A stretch of 14,199 bases of DNA from Methylocystaceae bacterium. Lineage in GTDB: Bacteria > Pseudomonadota > Alphaproteobacteria > Rhizobiales > Beijerinckiaceae. Made by a program: the position numbers and the translations under genes. Shown here piece by piece: positions 1 through 7,241 of this stretch; within the stretch, counting starts at the first letter, position 1; each line of letters opens with the position of its first letter. Below the pieces are notes generated by a model. That model saw nothing but the letters and a program-made list of their open reading frames with translations. It ran no database searches and was not told the DNA's origin. The stretch is from the NCBI GenBank assembly GCA_003105285.1, contig PQAN01000253.1:1-14199 (forward strand), written 5' to 3'.

Positions 1-85
1 AACCGACGCGGATTCGCCGCAGCCGCGCCCGCTTCTTTCTCGCCGGCCCTTGGTGTAGAACGGCGCGAACGGAGAGGATGAGGCC

Positions 86-1363
86 ATGGATCGAGCGGAC
101 GCCCGGCAGCCCACGATAAGGACGCAAATTTTGGTCGCGGGCGCAGGCTCCACCGGCTTGGCCGCCGCCCTGGCTTTCGCGCGGAGCGGCTGGCAGGTGA
201 CGCTCGCGGGCCGCTTTCCCGGCCCATTGGCCGGACGCACCGTCGCCTTGTTCGAGGCGTCGCTGCGCTTTCTCGAATCGCTCGGCGCGCTCGACGCGGT
301 GAAGGCGAAAGCCTGCCCGCTCGAGACGATCCATATGATCGACGACACGGATCAGCTCTTTCCGGTGCCCGATCTGACGCTGCGGGCCGAGGAGATCGAT
401 CTCCCCGCCTTCGGCCTCAATGTCACGAATGACGAACTCGCCGCGATTCTGCTCGATCACGCGCGCGCCGCCCGAAGCTTCGAGATCATCGAGGCGAACA
501 TCGCCGATTACGAGTTCGAGGACGACGGCGCGACGGCGATATTGGAAGACGGCCGCCGCATCGAGGCGGAATTCGTCGTCGCCGCCGACGGCCGCGCCAG
601 CAAGGCGCGGGCCGCCGCCGGCATCGACATCACGGAATGGACCTATCCGCAGATCGCCTTGACCGCGCTGCTGCGGCACGAGGCGCCGCACGACAATGTC
701 TCGACGGAATATCACACGCGCAGCGGCCCGTTCACGCTCGTGCCCCTGCCCGGCCGCGACGACGCGCCGAACCGCTCGAGCCTCGTGTGGCTCATGAATG
801 TGCGCGACGCGCACAAGCGCCTGGCGAAGCCGCGCGAAGACCTCGAATATGAGATCGAGGATTATGCGCGATCGAAACTCGGCGCGATGAAGATCGAAAG
901 CGATATCGGCCAGTTCCGCATGGGCGGAATGCAGGTTTCGCGCTTTACGTCGAAGCGGCTCGCGCTCGTCGGCGAGACCTGCCATGTCTTTCCGCCGATC
1001 GGCGCGCAGGGGCTCAATCTGAGCCTGCGCGACGTCGCCGATCTCGAGGACTGCCTGTCGAGCGTCGATCTGCGCAACGACAAGGAGCTCGCCCGCGCGC
1101 TGGCGCGCTACGAGCGCCACAGACGCGCCGACATCGGCCTGCGCACCCATGGCGTCGACCTCCTGAACCGCTCTCTCATCATCCCCCATCTGCCGATCGA
1201 TCTCATCCGCGGCGCCGGCTTTATCGCCATGACGGCGCTCGGACCTCTGCGGCGCGCGGTCATGCGGGAGGGCGTTCTGCCGCATCTCGTGCTGCCGCGC
1301 TCGATGCGCGCAACGAACGTCCCCGAGCCGCGCGCGCGAGGCAAGAGGTTCGCGCGCGTATAA
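86..1363 (+). CDS. FAD-dependent monooxygenase, UbiH/Coq6-like
   Basis: A 425-residue flavoprotein hydroxylase of the PHBH-fold class A monooxygenases, closest in pattern to the UbiH/UbiF/Coq6 group that hydroxylates the ring of ubiquinone precursors at the inner membrane face. Visible motifs are the N-terminal dinucleotide-binding GAGSTG (residues 19-24), the middle AADGR motif (167-171) and the C-terminal FAD motif starting VGETCH and continuing PPIGAQGLNLSLRD (to about 316). The PIGAQGLNL stretch is typical of ubiquinone hydroxylases. Length fits the family (about 400). The ATG is preceded by a purine-rich GGAGAGGATGAGG tract. The gene converges on the kinase gene 34 bp away and shows no link to the polysaccharide locus. 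Which ring position it would hydroxylate cannot be told, and related aromatic-ring hydroxylases share these motifs. The C-terminal 15 residues are Arg-rich and partly encoded by a perfect inverted repeat. Confidence 0.85.
   Translation: MDRADARQPTIRTQILVAGAGSTGLAAALAFARSGWQVTLAGRFPGPLAGRTVALFEASLRFLESLGALDAVKAKACPLETIHMIDDTDQLFPVPDLTLRAEEIDLPAFGLNVTNDELAAILLDHARAARSFEIIEANIADYEFEDDGATAILEDGRRIEAEFVVAADGRASKARAAAGIDITEWTYPQIALTALLRHEAPHDNVSTEYHTRSGPFTLVPLPGRDDAPNRSSLVWLMNVRDAHKRLAKPREDLEYEIEDYARSKLGAMKIESDIGQFRMGGMQVSRFTSKRLALVGETCHVFPPIGAQGLNLSLRDVADLEDCLSSVDLRNDKELARALARYERHRRADIGLRTHGVDLLNRSLIIPHLPIDLIRGAGFIAMTALGPLRRAVMREGVLPHLVLPRSMRATNVPEPRARGKRFARV
1331..1358. repeat. GC-only inverted repeat at end of the monooxygenase gene
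   Basis: Perfect 9-bp arms CGCGCGCGA (1331-1339) and TCGCGCGCG (1350-1358) with a 10-nt loop, ending just before the stop codon at 1361-1363. It lies between two convergent genes and could form a strong RNA hairpin on either transcript. No T tract follows on the plus strand, so a Rho-independent terminator is not established; it could also be coding sequence that happens to be alternating CG. Confidence 0.4.
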
Positions 1364-1397
1364 GGACCGGCAAGAGGAGCGAATGCGCCGACGTCCG

Positions 1398-2660
1398 TCA
1401 GTCTGCGCCGAAGGTCGGAACCGCGAACAGGGTCGGAATCGTGAAAAAGAACGTCGCGCCTTCGCCGGGATGCGACTTGACCGAGATCGACCACCCATGT
1501 CGATCGGCGATCGACTTGCAGATCGCCAGCTCGATTCCCGTGCCGGCATATTCGATCTTGCTGCGCGGGCGACTGAACGGCTCGAAAATCCGCTGCGCGA
1601 ATTCCTCATCGAAGCCGACGCCATTGTCGACGATCGCCAGGCGGACGGCGGACTCGCCCTCGAGAGCGGCGGTGATGTCCACTTTGGCCACACTGCCCGG
1701 CTTGCGATATTTGATGGCGTTGGCCACGATATTCTGCAGCAGGCGCGCGAATTGCGATCGGTCCGCGATGAATGCCACGGCGGGTATTTCGATCCTGACC
1801 TGCGTATTGCTGGCGGCGATCAGCTGCGTGAGATCGGCGAGCGAAAACTGCACCTCCTCCCGCAGCTCGAGAATTTCCAATTGCTGGTCGCCATAGATCG
1901 TGCGCGCGTAAATCAACAGATCGTCGACGAGCTTGCGAGCGTCCAGCGCGCAGCTTCGCATTTGCCGGCTCACATTGCAGATTTCCACGCGATTCGACGA
2001 AGCGATGGCCGTCTCCAGCCGCTCGGACAGCTCCACGATCTCGAGGAGGGGCTCCTGGAGATCGAGCGACGCCACATAGGCGAATTGCGCCAGCCGCTCG
2101 TTGGAGCGCTCCAGTTCGGCGATGCTCTGCGCCAGCGCGTCTTCGGTCTCGCACCGCTGCGTGCAATCGACCACCATCGCCATGACGACGGTTTCGGACG
2201 GCGTCTCGACCGGGACCAGGCCGATCTCGACGGGAAATTCTGCGCCGCCCCTCCGCCGCGCCCGCAGATCATGGCGGTAGCCCATGACGCGCTTGGTCGG
2301 AGCGGCCAGGAACGCCCGCCGATAGGAAGCGTGAACCCGACGCAGCCGCGTCGGCACGAGGAGTTCGATCGGCCTGCCGATCAATTCCTCTCTGTGATAG
2401 CCGAACATGCGTTCCGTTTCGGGATTCGCGTATCTCACCTCGCCATTCGCGCCGGTCATGATCATCGCCGCGGGCGACGCCTCGACCATCGAGCGAAAGC
2501 AATTGTCCCACATGACATCCGAACCCATCGGCGCCCCCTTGCCGCGCCGGTTGCGGGCGATCGATCCGCAATCGTAAGCTGCACGGCCTCCCCTTTCGAG
2601 GGGGTCTCCCGCGCGAGCCTGGAGGCTCGCGGCCCCTTCGATCGACAGGGTTCGAGCCAT
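1398..2660 (-). CDS. PAS sensor histidine kinase homologue lacking the catalytic histidine
   Basis: A 420-residue soluble sensor-kinase-like protein. Residues about 55-170 form a PAS/S-box domain (MVEASPAAMIM, YANPETERMFGY, EFPVEIGL, then a DCTQR end). A short helix leads to a HisKA-like dimerisation segment and a HATPase_c domain with an N-box (QNIVANAIKY, 309-318), DNGVGF (345-350), IFEPF (358-362) and GTGIEL (373-378). The family's phospho-acceptor SHDLQEP reads SLDLQEP here: Leu199, codon CTC at 2064-2066. The usual third glycine of the G2 box is Glu377. Autophosphorylation on the usual site should therefore be impossible. There is no transmembrane segment or signal peptide, and no response regulator beside it. 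The start is uncertain. The ATG at 2660 has GGAG 7 nt upstream; an ATG at 2528 follows an AAGGGGG tract and begins just before the PAS domain, giving 376 residues. Divergent from the large glycosyltransferase gene. Confidence 0.82.
   Translation of the reverse strand: MARTLSIEGAASLQARAGDPLERGGRAAYDCGSIARNRRGKGAPMGSDVMWDNCFRSMVEASPAAMIMTGANGEVRYANPETERMFGYHREELIGRPIELLVPTRLRRVHASYRRAFLAAPTKRVMGYRHDLRARRRGGAEFPVEIGLVPVETPSETVVMAMVVDCTQRCETEDALAQSIAELERSNERLAQFAYVASLDLQEPLLEIVELSERLETAIASSNRVEICNVSRQMRSCALDARKLVDDLLIYARTIYGDQQLEILELREEVQFSLADLTQLIAASNTQVRIEIPAVAFIADRSQFARLLQNIVANAIKYRKPGSVAKVDITAALEGESAVRLAIVDNGVGFDEEFAQRIFEPFSRPRSKIEYAGTGIELAICKSIADRHGWSISVKSHPGEGATFFFTIPTLFAVPTFGAD
2612..2631. 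repeat. 9-bp inverted repeat near the 5' end of the kinase gene
   Basis: The arms CGCGAGCCT and AGGCTCGCG are exact reverse complements separated by two bases. A second small hairpin, CCCCT-TTCG-AGGGG, lies close by at about 2589-2602. Both fall between the two candidate start codons of the kinase gene (2660 and 2528). If translation begins at 2528, they would sit in a structured mRNA leader; if at 2660, they are coding. Confidence 0.4.
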
Positions 2661-3110
2661 GAGATCTCTCCCGCCGAATAGACGCTCCTCCCCATCGAGC
2701 GGCTAGAGTCATGAAATATGTGCGCTGTAGAGATAAAGGAAAGGCGACGACATGGAATTATCTCGCGGACGACTTTGAAGAGATCGGCGTCCGAACAAGC
2801 TGTAACTTTGCCTTGGTCGGCCGATTCGTTGTGCTGCGGCGTGCGGCCGCCGCGCTTTTCGGCGCGTCCGCGATCGCTCCACATCCGGAGCGTCGGTACA
2901 TCGCGGTTGACTCCAGAAGTGAACGATCGCAAGACAGTCATAGCGGTCCATGAAATTGTGCGATAGTTCGGCGCCGTCTTCATTGACCGGCGCTTGCCTT
3001 TCGAACTTTCATCTAGGCGACGACTCGCGCCAATTCTGCCCAGATTCGTATGCAGAACATCTCGCGGCTGGTCTGTAATCTAATTGGTCAAATACGTCCG
3101 GAGTGACGAA
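2661..3110. other. Intergenic region between divergent genes
   Basis: About 450 bp between the kinase gene and the large glycosyltransferase gene, presumably holding both promoters. It is less GC-rich than its surroundings. Several overlapping frames stay open for about 80 codons, but none has a convincing ribosome binding site or a recognisable product. A TTGACC (2983-2988) resembles a sigma-70 -35 box for the plus-strand gene, but the expected -10 positions (around 3006-3014, CTTTCATCT) match poorly, so no promoter is called. GGAG at 3100-3103 is the likely ribosome binding site of the next gene. No tRNA or riboswitch-like structure was recognised. Confidence 0.6.
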
Positions 3111-6100
3111 ATGCTGCCGAAACTAAAAACTGCCTTGTCAGAATTATTCAACACGGAGCCCTCTATCGTCGACCCGAACTACTATTTGAGGAATTATCCC
3201 GACGTCGCCGCCTCCGGAATGGATCCGAACCATCATTTCATGCAATTCGGCTGGCGCGAAGGCCGCAATCCTTCCGCCTCGTTTCATACGTTATTCTATA
3301 AAGACAAGTATATGCGGGACATAAAGTTCGAAAACCCCGCCAAGCATTACATGAAGAGCACGCTCAGGAGAAGCGTGACGACCACTCCCGCTTCTGCAAG
3401 AGATTTCGTCGAAATTCAGCGTCCTATGGTCGAACCCTATTTCGATGAGGACTTCTACCGCTCGACATATCAGATTCGCCTGGATGTCGACGCCCTGGAA
3501 CATTATCTGACAATCGGCTGGCGAGAAGGTTTCGATCCCTCGCCGACATTTTCCGCATCCGAATATCTGAAATTCAACTCACATGTGGCGACCACGGGCG
3601 TCAGTCCTCTCTATCATTGCGTCAGCACGCAATCCAAACCCTTGTCTCGGGCCGCAAGACGATCGACCCAGCCGTTGCGATCGCTCGACGCCGCGAATAT
3701 CCAGACCGAGTCCAATCTACCGGATCGGGAGAAACTTCTGAGCGTCATAGCTCAGGAGTTCGACGCAGCTCATTATCTCCGCGAAAACTCCGACGTCGCC
3801 GCCGCCAACGTCGATCCCCTCGATCACTATGTCGATCACGGCTGGCGGGAGGGCCGCAATCCGTCTCCGCTGTTCTGGACGAATTACTACCTGTCGCAAT
3901 ATGGCGACGTGCGCTCCGCGGGTATTAATCCCTTCTATCATTATATCGTCTTCGGACGGTCGGAGGGCCGCAGTCCGAACCCCATCGGCCGGACGCTCTG
4001 GAGTCGACCGGAAGCCCCGAGCGACGACGACTGGCTCGAGGCCCGTCCCGCATCGCGGACGCCCGGAGCGACCGTCACCGTCATCATGCCGGTCTACAAA
4101 GGCTACGCGGACACATTGGCCGCCATCTATTCGATCCTGGCCAATCCGCAAAAAACGAAATTCAATCTTCTCGTCTTGAACGACTGCAGCCCCGACGCCG
4201 CCCTGACGTCGGCTTTGCGGCGACTGCATGAGAAGGGCCTGTTCGATTACTTCGAAAACGAGGAGAATCGCGGCTTTGTGGCGACAGTCAATATCGGGAT
4301 CGCTCGCGAGCCCCTCCTCGACGTCGTTCTCCAGAACTCCGACACCGTCGTCTATGGCGACTGGCTCGACCGCATTCTGGCCCATGCCGACCATGATCCA
4401 TCTATCGCGTCGATTACGCCGATGTCGAACAACGCGACGATCTGCAGCTATCCGGACACGAATCGAAACAATTTGATCAGCGTCGAGTCGTCGCCCTCCG
4501 TGATCGACGAATTCGCCCGTGTCTGCAACCGCGGCATTCACACTTCGATTCCGACGGGAGTCGGCTTCTGCATGTACATGCGTCGCTCGGTCATCGATAA
4601 TGTCGGCGCATTGGACGAAGCCTCTTTCGGAAGAGGCTATGGAGAGGAAAACGATTGGTGCGTGCGCGCGATCAAAGCCGGCTTCAAGAACGTGCTGGCT
4701 CACGACGTCTTCGTCTTTCACACGGGGCAGATTTCCTTTGCCGATTTTGCCGCGGACGAATATGGCGCGGGGCAGACCGCTCTTTCTCGCAAGCATCCTG
4801 ATTACAAATTGCGGGTCCAGCAATATATAAGTGCGGACCCCGGGCGCTGGGCGCGGATGCGCCTCGACCTCTATCGGTTGGCGCGCCGAATCGGCCGAAA
4901 TTCGGCCGTGTTCGTCACTCACGTCTGGGGAGGCGGCATCGAGACCCATGTGCAGGATCTGGCGAAACGACTCGCCGAAGAGAATTTGGACGTCGTCTAT
5001 CTGCGCGTCGGCGTCGGAGGAGACGGAGCGCGAATCGAACTCGCCAGCGACCAGCACATATACGCGCCATCGATCGAGCAGATCTCCTTGTCGCGGGAAG
5101 GCGAGTTGATCGGCGACTTCTTGTCCTGGCTCGAACCGAGGATGGCGCATGTTCATTCTTTCGCCGGCCTGTCCTGGAACGCGACCAAGAATTTGATGTC
5201 GATCATTCGAGAGACCACTCCCGTCTATTATTTCACGTCCCATGATTTTTCTTCGATCTGCCACCGACATCATCTGGTGACGAACGAGGGTCTCTATTGT
5301 GGCCAGCCGTCCGTCGACATCTGCGCCGTTTGCGCCAAGACCGATAGCGAACATTCCGAATATGTCGATCCGCTCGAACGTCGCGCCGTCTACGACACGT
5401 TCCTGTCGGGCGCGCAAAGCGTCTTCACGCCGTCGTCCGACACCCGTATGCGACTGAGCCGCGCCTATCCCTCGATCGACTGTCGCGTGCGCCCGCATGA
5501 AGAGACCTTTCCGACGGCCGAGGTGATGACGACGACCGAGGAAACGGACGGTCCGTTACAGATCGCGATCATCGGCGCGATCGGCCCGCACAAAGGGGCG
5601 GCCATCGTGCATGCTCTCGCCCTCGACGCAAAGCAGAGGGCCTTGCCGATACATTATTCGATCGTCGGCTACTCCTGCTACACTCCCCTCTTGGCCGAAC
5701 TCGGCGTGATGGAGACGGGGCGCTATCGGGATGTCGAAGAAGCTTTCGAACTCTTGCGCCAAATCTCGCCTCATTTGGCTCTCTTCCCATCGATTTGGCC
5801 GGAGACGCATTGCTACACGCTGTCCATCGCATTGGCCGCCGGCATTTCGCCGGTCGTGTTCGACATCGGCGCTCCAGCCGAACGTCTCAGAGCCCTCGGC
5901 TTGGGGGGCGTGCTCGATTTCGCACTCGCCGACGACCCTTGCGCGCTCAATGACGCCCTGCTTTCTCTGCGTAGAGCGGACCTTGGATTGGGCGGCAAGA
6001 AAGTAACGTTCCAATCCTATCGGTCGCTGCTCGACGACTATTATGCTTCGAACAGTTCAGGCGCATATGGCGCATGTGCGACAGATGCGCGCGAATCCGT

Positions 6101-6140
6101 ATCGGACCCCACGGCGAGTTCGAAAATCGAGGTCGGATAG
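3111..6140 (+). CDS. Bifunctional glycosyltransferase: GWREG repeats, GT2 domain, GT-B domain
   Basis: A 1009-residue cytoplasmic enzyme predicted to add two sugars during surface-polysaccharide assembly. Residues 18-290 hold three pairs of about 40-residue repeats. The better-conserved members (about 18-58, 109-147, 216-255) carry D-x-x-Y-x-x-x-x-x-D-V, DPxxHYxxxGWREGxxPSP; the partners are more degenerate. Residues about 320-560 are a GT-A fold GT2 domain: VIMPVYKGYADT, LNDCSPD, the metal-site-like NSD (409-411) and GEENDWC (511-517). Residues about 597-975 are a GT-B, GT4-like domain: THVWGGGIETHV, GPHKG (825-829) and PETHCYTLS (897-905), which matches the E-x7-E-type donor loop region only loosely. 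Four cysteines (717, 730, 738, 741) sit in its middle. The start is ATG with GGAG 7 nt upstream; a TTG nine codons earlier lacks this. First gene of the polysaccharide locus; 158 nt before the permease. Acceptor and donor sugars are unknown. Confidence 0.88.
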   Translation: MLPKLKTALSELFNTEPSIVDPNYYLRNYPDVAASGMDPNHHFMQFGWREGRNPSASFHTLFYKDKYMRDIKFENPAKHYMKSTLRRSVTTTPASARDFVEIQRPMVEPYFDEDFYRSTYQIRLDVDALEHYLTIGWREGFDPSPTFSASEYLKFNSHVATTGVSPLYHCVSTQSKPLSRAARRSTQPLRSLDAANIQTESNLPDREKLLSVIAQEFDAAHYLRENSDVAAANVDPLDHYVDHGWREGRNPSPLFWTNYYLSQYGDVRSAGINPFYHYIVFGRSEGRSPNPIGRTLWSRPEAPSDDDWLEARPASRTPGATVTVIMPVYKGYADTLAAIYSILANPQKTKFNLLVLNDCSPDAALTSALRRLHEKGLFDYFENEENRGFVATVNIGIAREPLLDVVLQNSDTVVYGDWLDRILAHADHDPSIASITPMSNNATICSYPDTNRNNLISVESSPSVIDEFARVCNRGIHTSIPTGVGFCMYMRRSVIDNVGALDEASFGRGYGEENDWCVRAIKAGFKNVLAHDVFVFHTGQISFADFAADEYGAGQTALSRKHPDYKLRVQQYISADPGRWARMRLDLYRLARRIGRNSAVFVTHVWGGGIETHVQDLAKRLAEENLDVVYLRVGVGGDGARIELASDQHIYAPSIEQISLSREGELIGDFLSWLEPRMAHVHSFAGLSWNATKNLMSIIRETTPVYYFTSHDFSSICHRHHLVTNEGLYCGQPSVDICAVCAKTDSEHSEYVDPLERRAVYDTFLSGAQSVFTPSSDTRMRLSRAYPSIDCRVRPHEETFPTAEVMTTTEETDGPLQIAIIGAIGPHKGAAIVHALALDAKQRALPIHYSIVGYSCYTPLLAELGVMETGRYRDVEEAFELLRQISPHLALFPSIWPETHCYTLSIALAAGISPVVFDIGAPAERLRALGLGGVLDFALADDPCALNDALLSLRRADLGLGGKKVTFQSYRSLLDDYYASNSSGAYGACATDARESVSDPTASSKIEVG

Positions 6141-6298
6141 GCCGCCATATCGCTCGCGAGAGCGAATGCGCGCTTACGACGCGACCAGATTGACGTTTCG
6201 CGATGCTCGGCTTTTTGTTAAGAAAGTCAGCTGAGCGTTTCACTCGATATCTGCCGCGAGCGAGCCGAAGAGCTGATGATTCGAATATGCGAGATGGC

Positions 6299-7081
6299 AT
6301 GACGGCGCATCATTTGCGCGAGACATTCGGTCAAATTTTTCGCGTTCTCGGCGCCGTATTGCTGCGCGACATGCGCACGCGGTTCGGGCGAACACATCTC
6401 GGCTATTTGATCGCCATCGCATGGCCCTTCACGCATCTGGTGGTGCTGGTCGGAGCACGCACCGTCCTGAACAAGCTCGCCCCTCTGGGCACGGAACCCG
6501 CGGTCTTTTATGCGACGGGAGTTCTTCCCTATATTCTCTGCCTCTATCCGGCGCGCATGATGGCGATGGCCGTTGTTCAAAATAGGCCGCTGCTACAATT
6601 TAGAATCGTCACGCCGGCGATCCTCATATTCGGAAGGGCGATATTGGAGTCGCTCAACTCGATCGTCGTCTTTCTCCTGCTACTCCTGGGACTTCGCTTA
6701 TTCGATGTCGAATTCGCGCCGGACGACTGGCCGGGCCTGGCCCAAGGCATATTGGTCGCCGTCTATCTCGGAGTGGGCATAGGATTCTTCGGCACGCTCT
6801 GCTATTCGCTCATAGGTTTTCCGGCCATATTGGCCATCATCTTGATTCTCGTAGGTCTCTATCTGACGTCGGGCGCGCTGCTTCCGATAACCTTTTTTCC
6901 GGCCTGGGCGCTGGACGTGCTGCTGTACAATCCATTGTTTCACTGCGTCGAATGGATACGTTCAGCCTACTACGGCCTAGACAGTTTCTATCTCGACAAG
7001 TTCTTCGTTGTCGGGACGGCGAGCGTTTTTATCTCTCTCGGCCTGCTGGGCGAACGCCTGTTGCGTGGACGTCTCCTATAA
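6299..7081 (+). CDS. ABC-2 type polysaccharide export permease, KpsM/Wzm-like
   Basis: A 260-residue integral membrane protein predicted to form the channel half of an ABC exporter for capsule or O-antigen-type polysaccharide in the inner membrane. The N-terminal LLRDMRTRFGRTHLGYLIAIAWPF segment is characteristic of the KpsM/Wzm/RkpT branch of ABC-2 permeases. Several hydrophobic segments follow: the LVVLVGARTVL region, IVVFLLLLLGL, ILVAVYLGVGIGFFGTL, AILAIILILVGLYLTSG, and a C-terminal VGTASVFISLGLL before a short RLLRGRLL tail. The loop YNPLFHCVEWIRSAYYG is typical of the family before the last helix. The reading frame is open from an ATG at 6203, but the ATG at 6299 gives the usual family length and has GAG 5 nt upstream; 6287 is a further option. 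The ATPase partner (KpsT/Wzt) is not adjacent and is not in the window. A hairpin terminator lies about 60 nt downstream. Confidence 0.87.
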   Translation: MTAHHLRETFGQIFRVLGAVLLRDMRTRFGRTHLGYLIAIAWPFTHLVVLVGARTVLNKLAPLGTEPAVFYATGVLPYILCLYPARMMAMAVVQNRPLLQFRIVTPAILIFGRAILESLNSIVVFLLLLLGLRLFDVEFAPDDWPGLAQGILVAVYLGVGIGFFGTLCYSLIGFPAILAIILILVGLYLTSGALLPITFFPAWALDVLLYNPLFHCVEWIRSAYYGLDSFYLDKFFVVGTASVFISLGLLGERLLRGRLL

Positions 7082-7133
7082 AGGGAAAGGCGGAACGAAA
7101 AGACCGAGCACGAGAAAGCGAAGCGACGCCCTT

Positions 7134-7174
7134 AAAAAAAGTCCTTTCTGTGTTTCATCGAAACGCGGAAAGAC
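7134..7174 (-). terminator. Rho-independent terminator of the secreted GH99-like gene
   Basis: Read on the minus strand, an outer stem GTCTTTC/GAAAGGAC (one bulged G) encloses a second perfect stem GTTTC-GAT-GAAAC, followed directly by seven T residues (plus-strand A tract 7134-7140). It starts 68 nt past the stop codon of the minus-strand gene. On the plus strand, the same hairpin follows the permease stop at 7081 by about 60 nt and is succeeded after 10 nt by TTGTTTTT, so it may also weakly terminate the permease transcript. Convergent gene ends are the expected place for such an element. Confidence 0.75.
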
Positions 7175-7241
7175 TTCAGGTCATTGTTTTTAACGCGCTT
7201 CCAACGCCGAACCGGCATCCATTTCTGCTGGAAGCGCTTTC

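Noticed and set aside
1383..2681. Long plus-strand ORF (432 codons) opposite the kinase gene
   Set aside because: It is antisense to a gene with clear PAS and HATPase motifs; its translation has no recognisable domain and fits a high-GC shadow frame.
2709..2953. Overlapping 80-codon ORFs on both strands in the 2661-3110 spacer
   Set aside because: No good ribosome binding site, no recognisable product, and opposite frames are equally open; too weak to call a gene.
3150..3990. GWREG repeats considered as a DNA-level tandem repeat
   Set aside because: The similarity is at protein level; the units differ in nucleotide sequence and spacing, so no DNA repeat or CRISPR-like array is present.
3717..5498. 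593-codon minus-strand ORF inside the large glycosyltransferase gene
   Set aside because: The plus-strand product has continuous conserved GT2 and GT-B motifs; the antisense protein is Arg/Asp-rich with no family pattern.
6151..6164. CGCTC-GCGA-GAGCG hairpin just after the large glycosyltransferase gene
   Set aside because: A 5-bp stem without a T tract is too weak for a terminator, and such short GC stems are common in this DNA.
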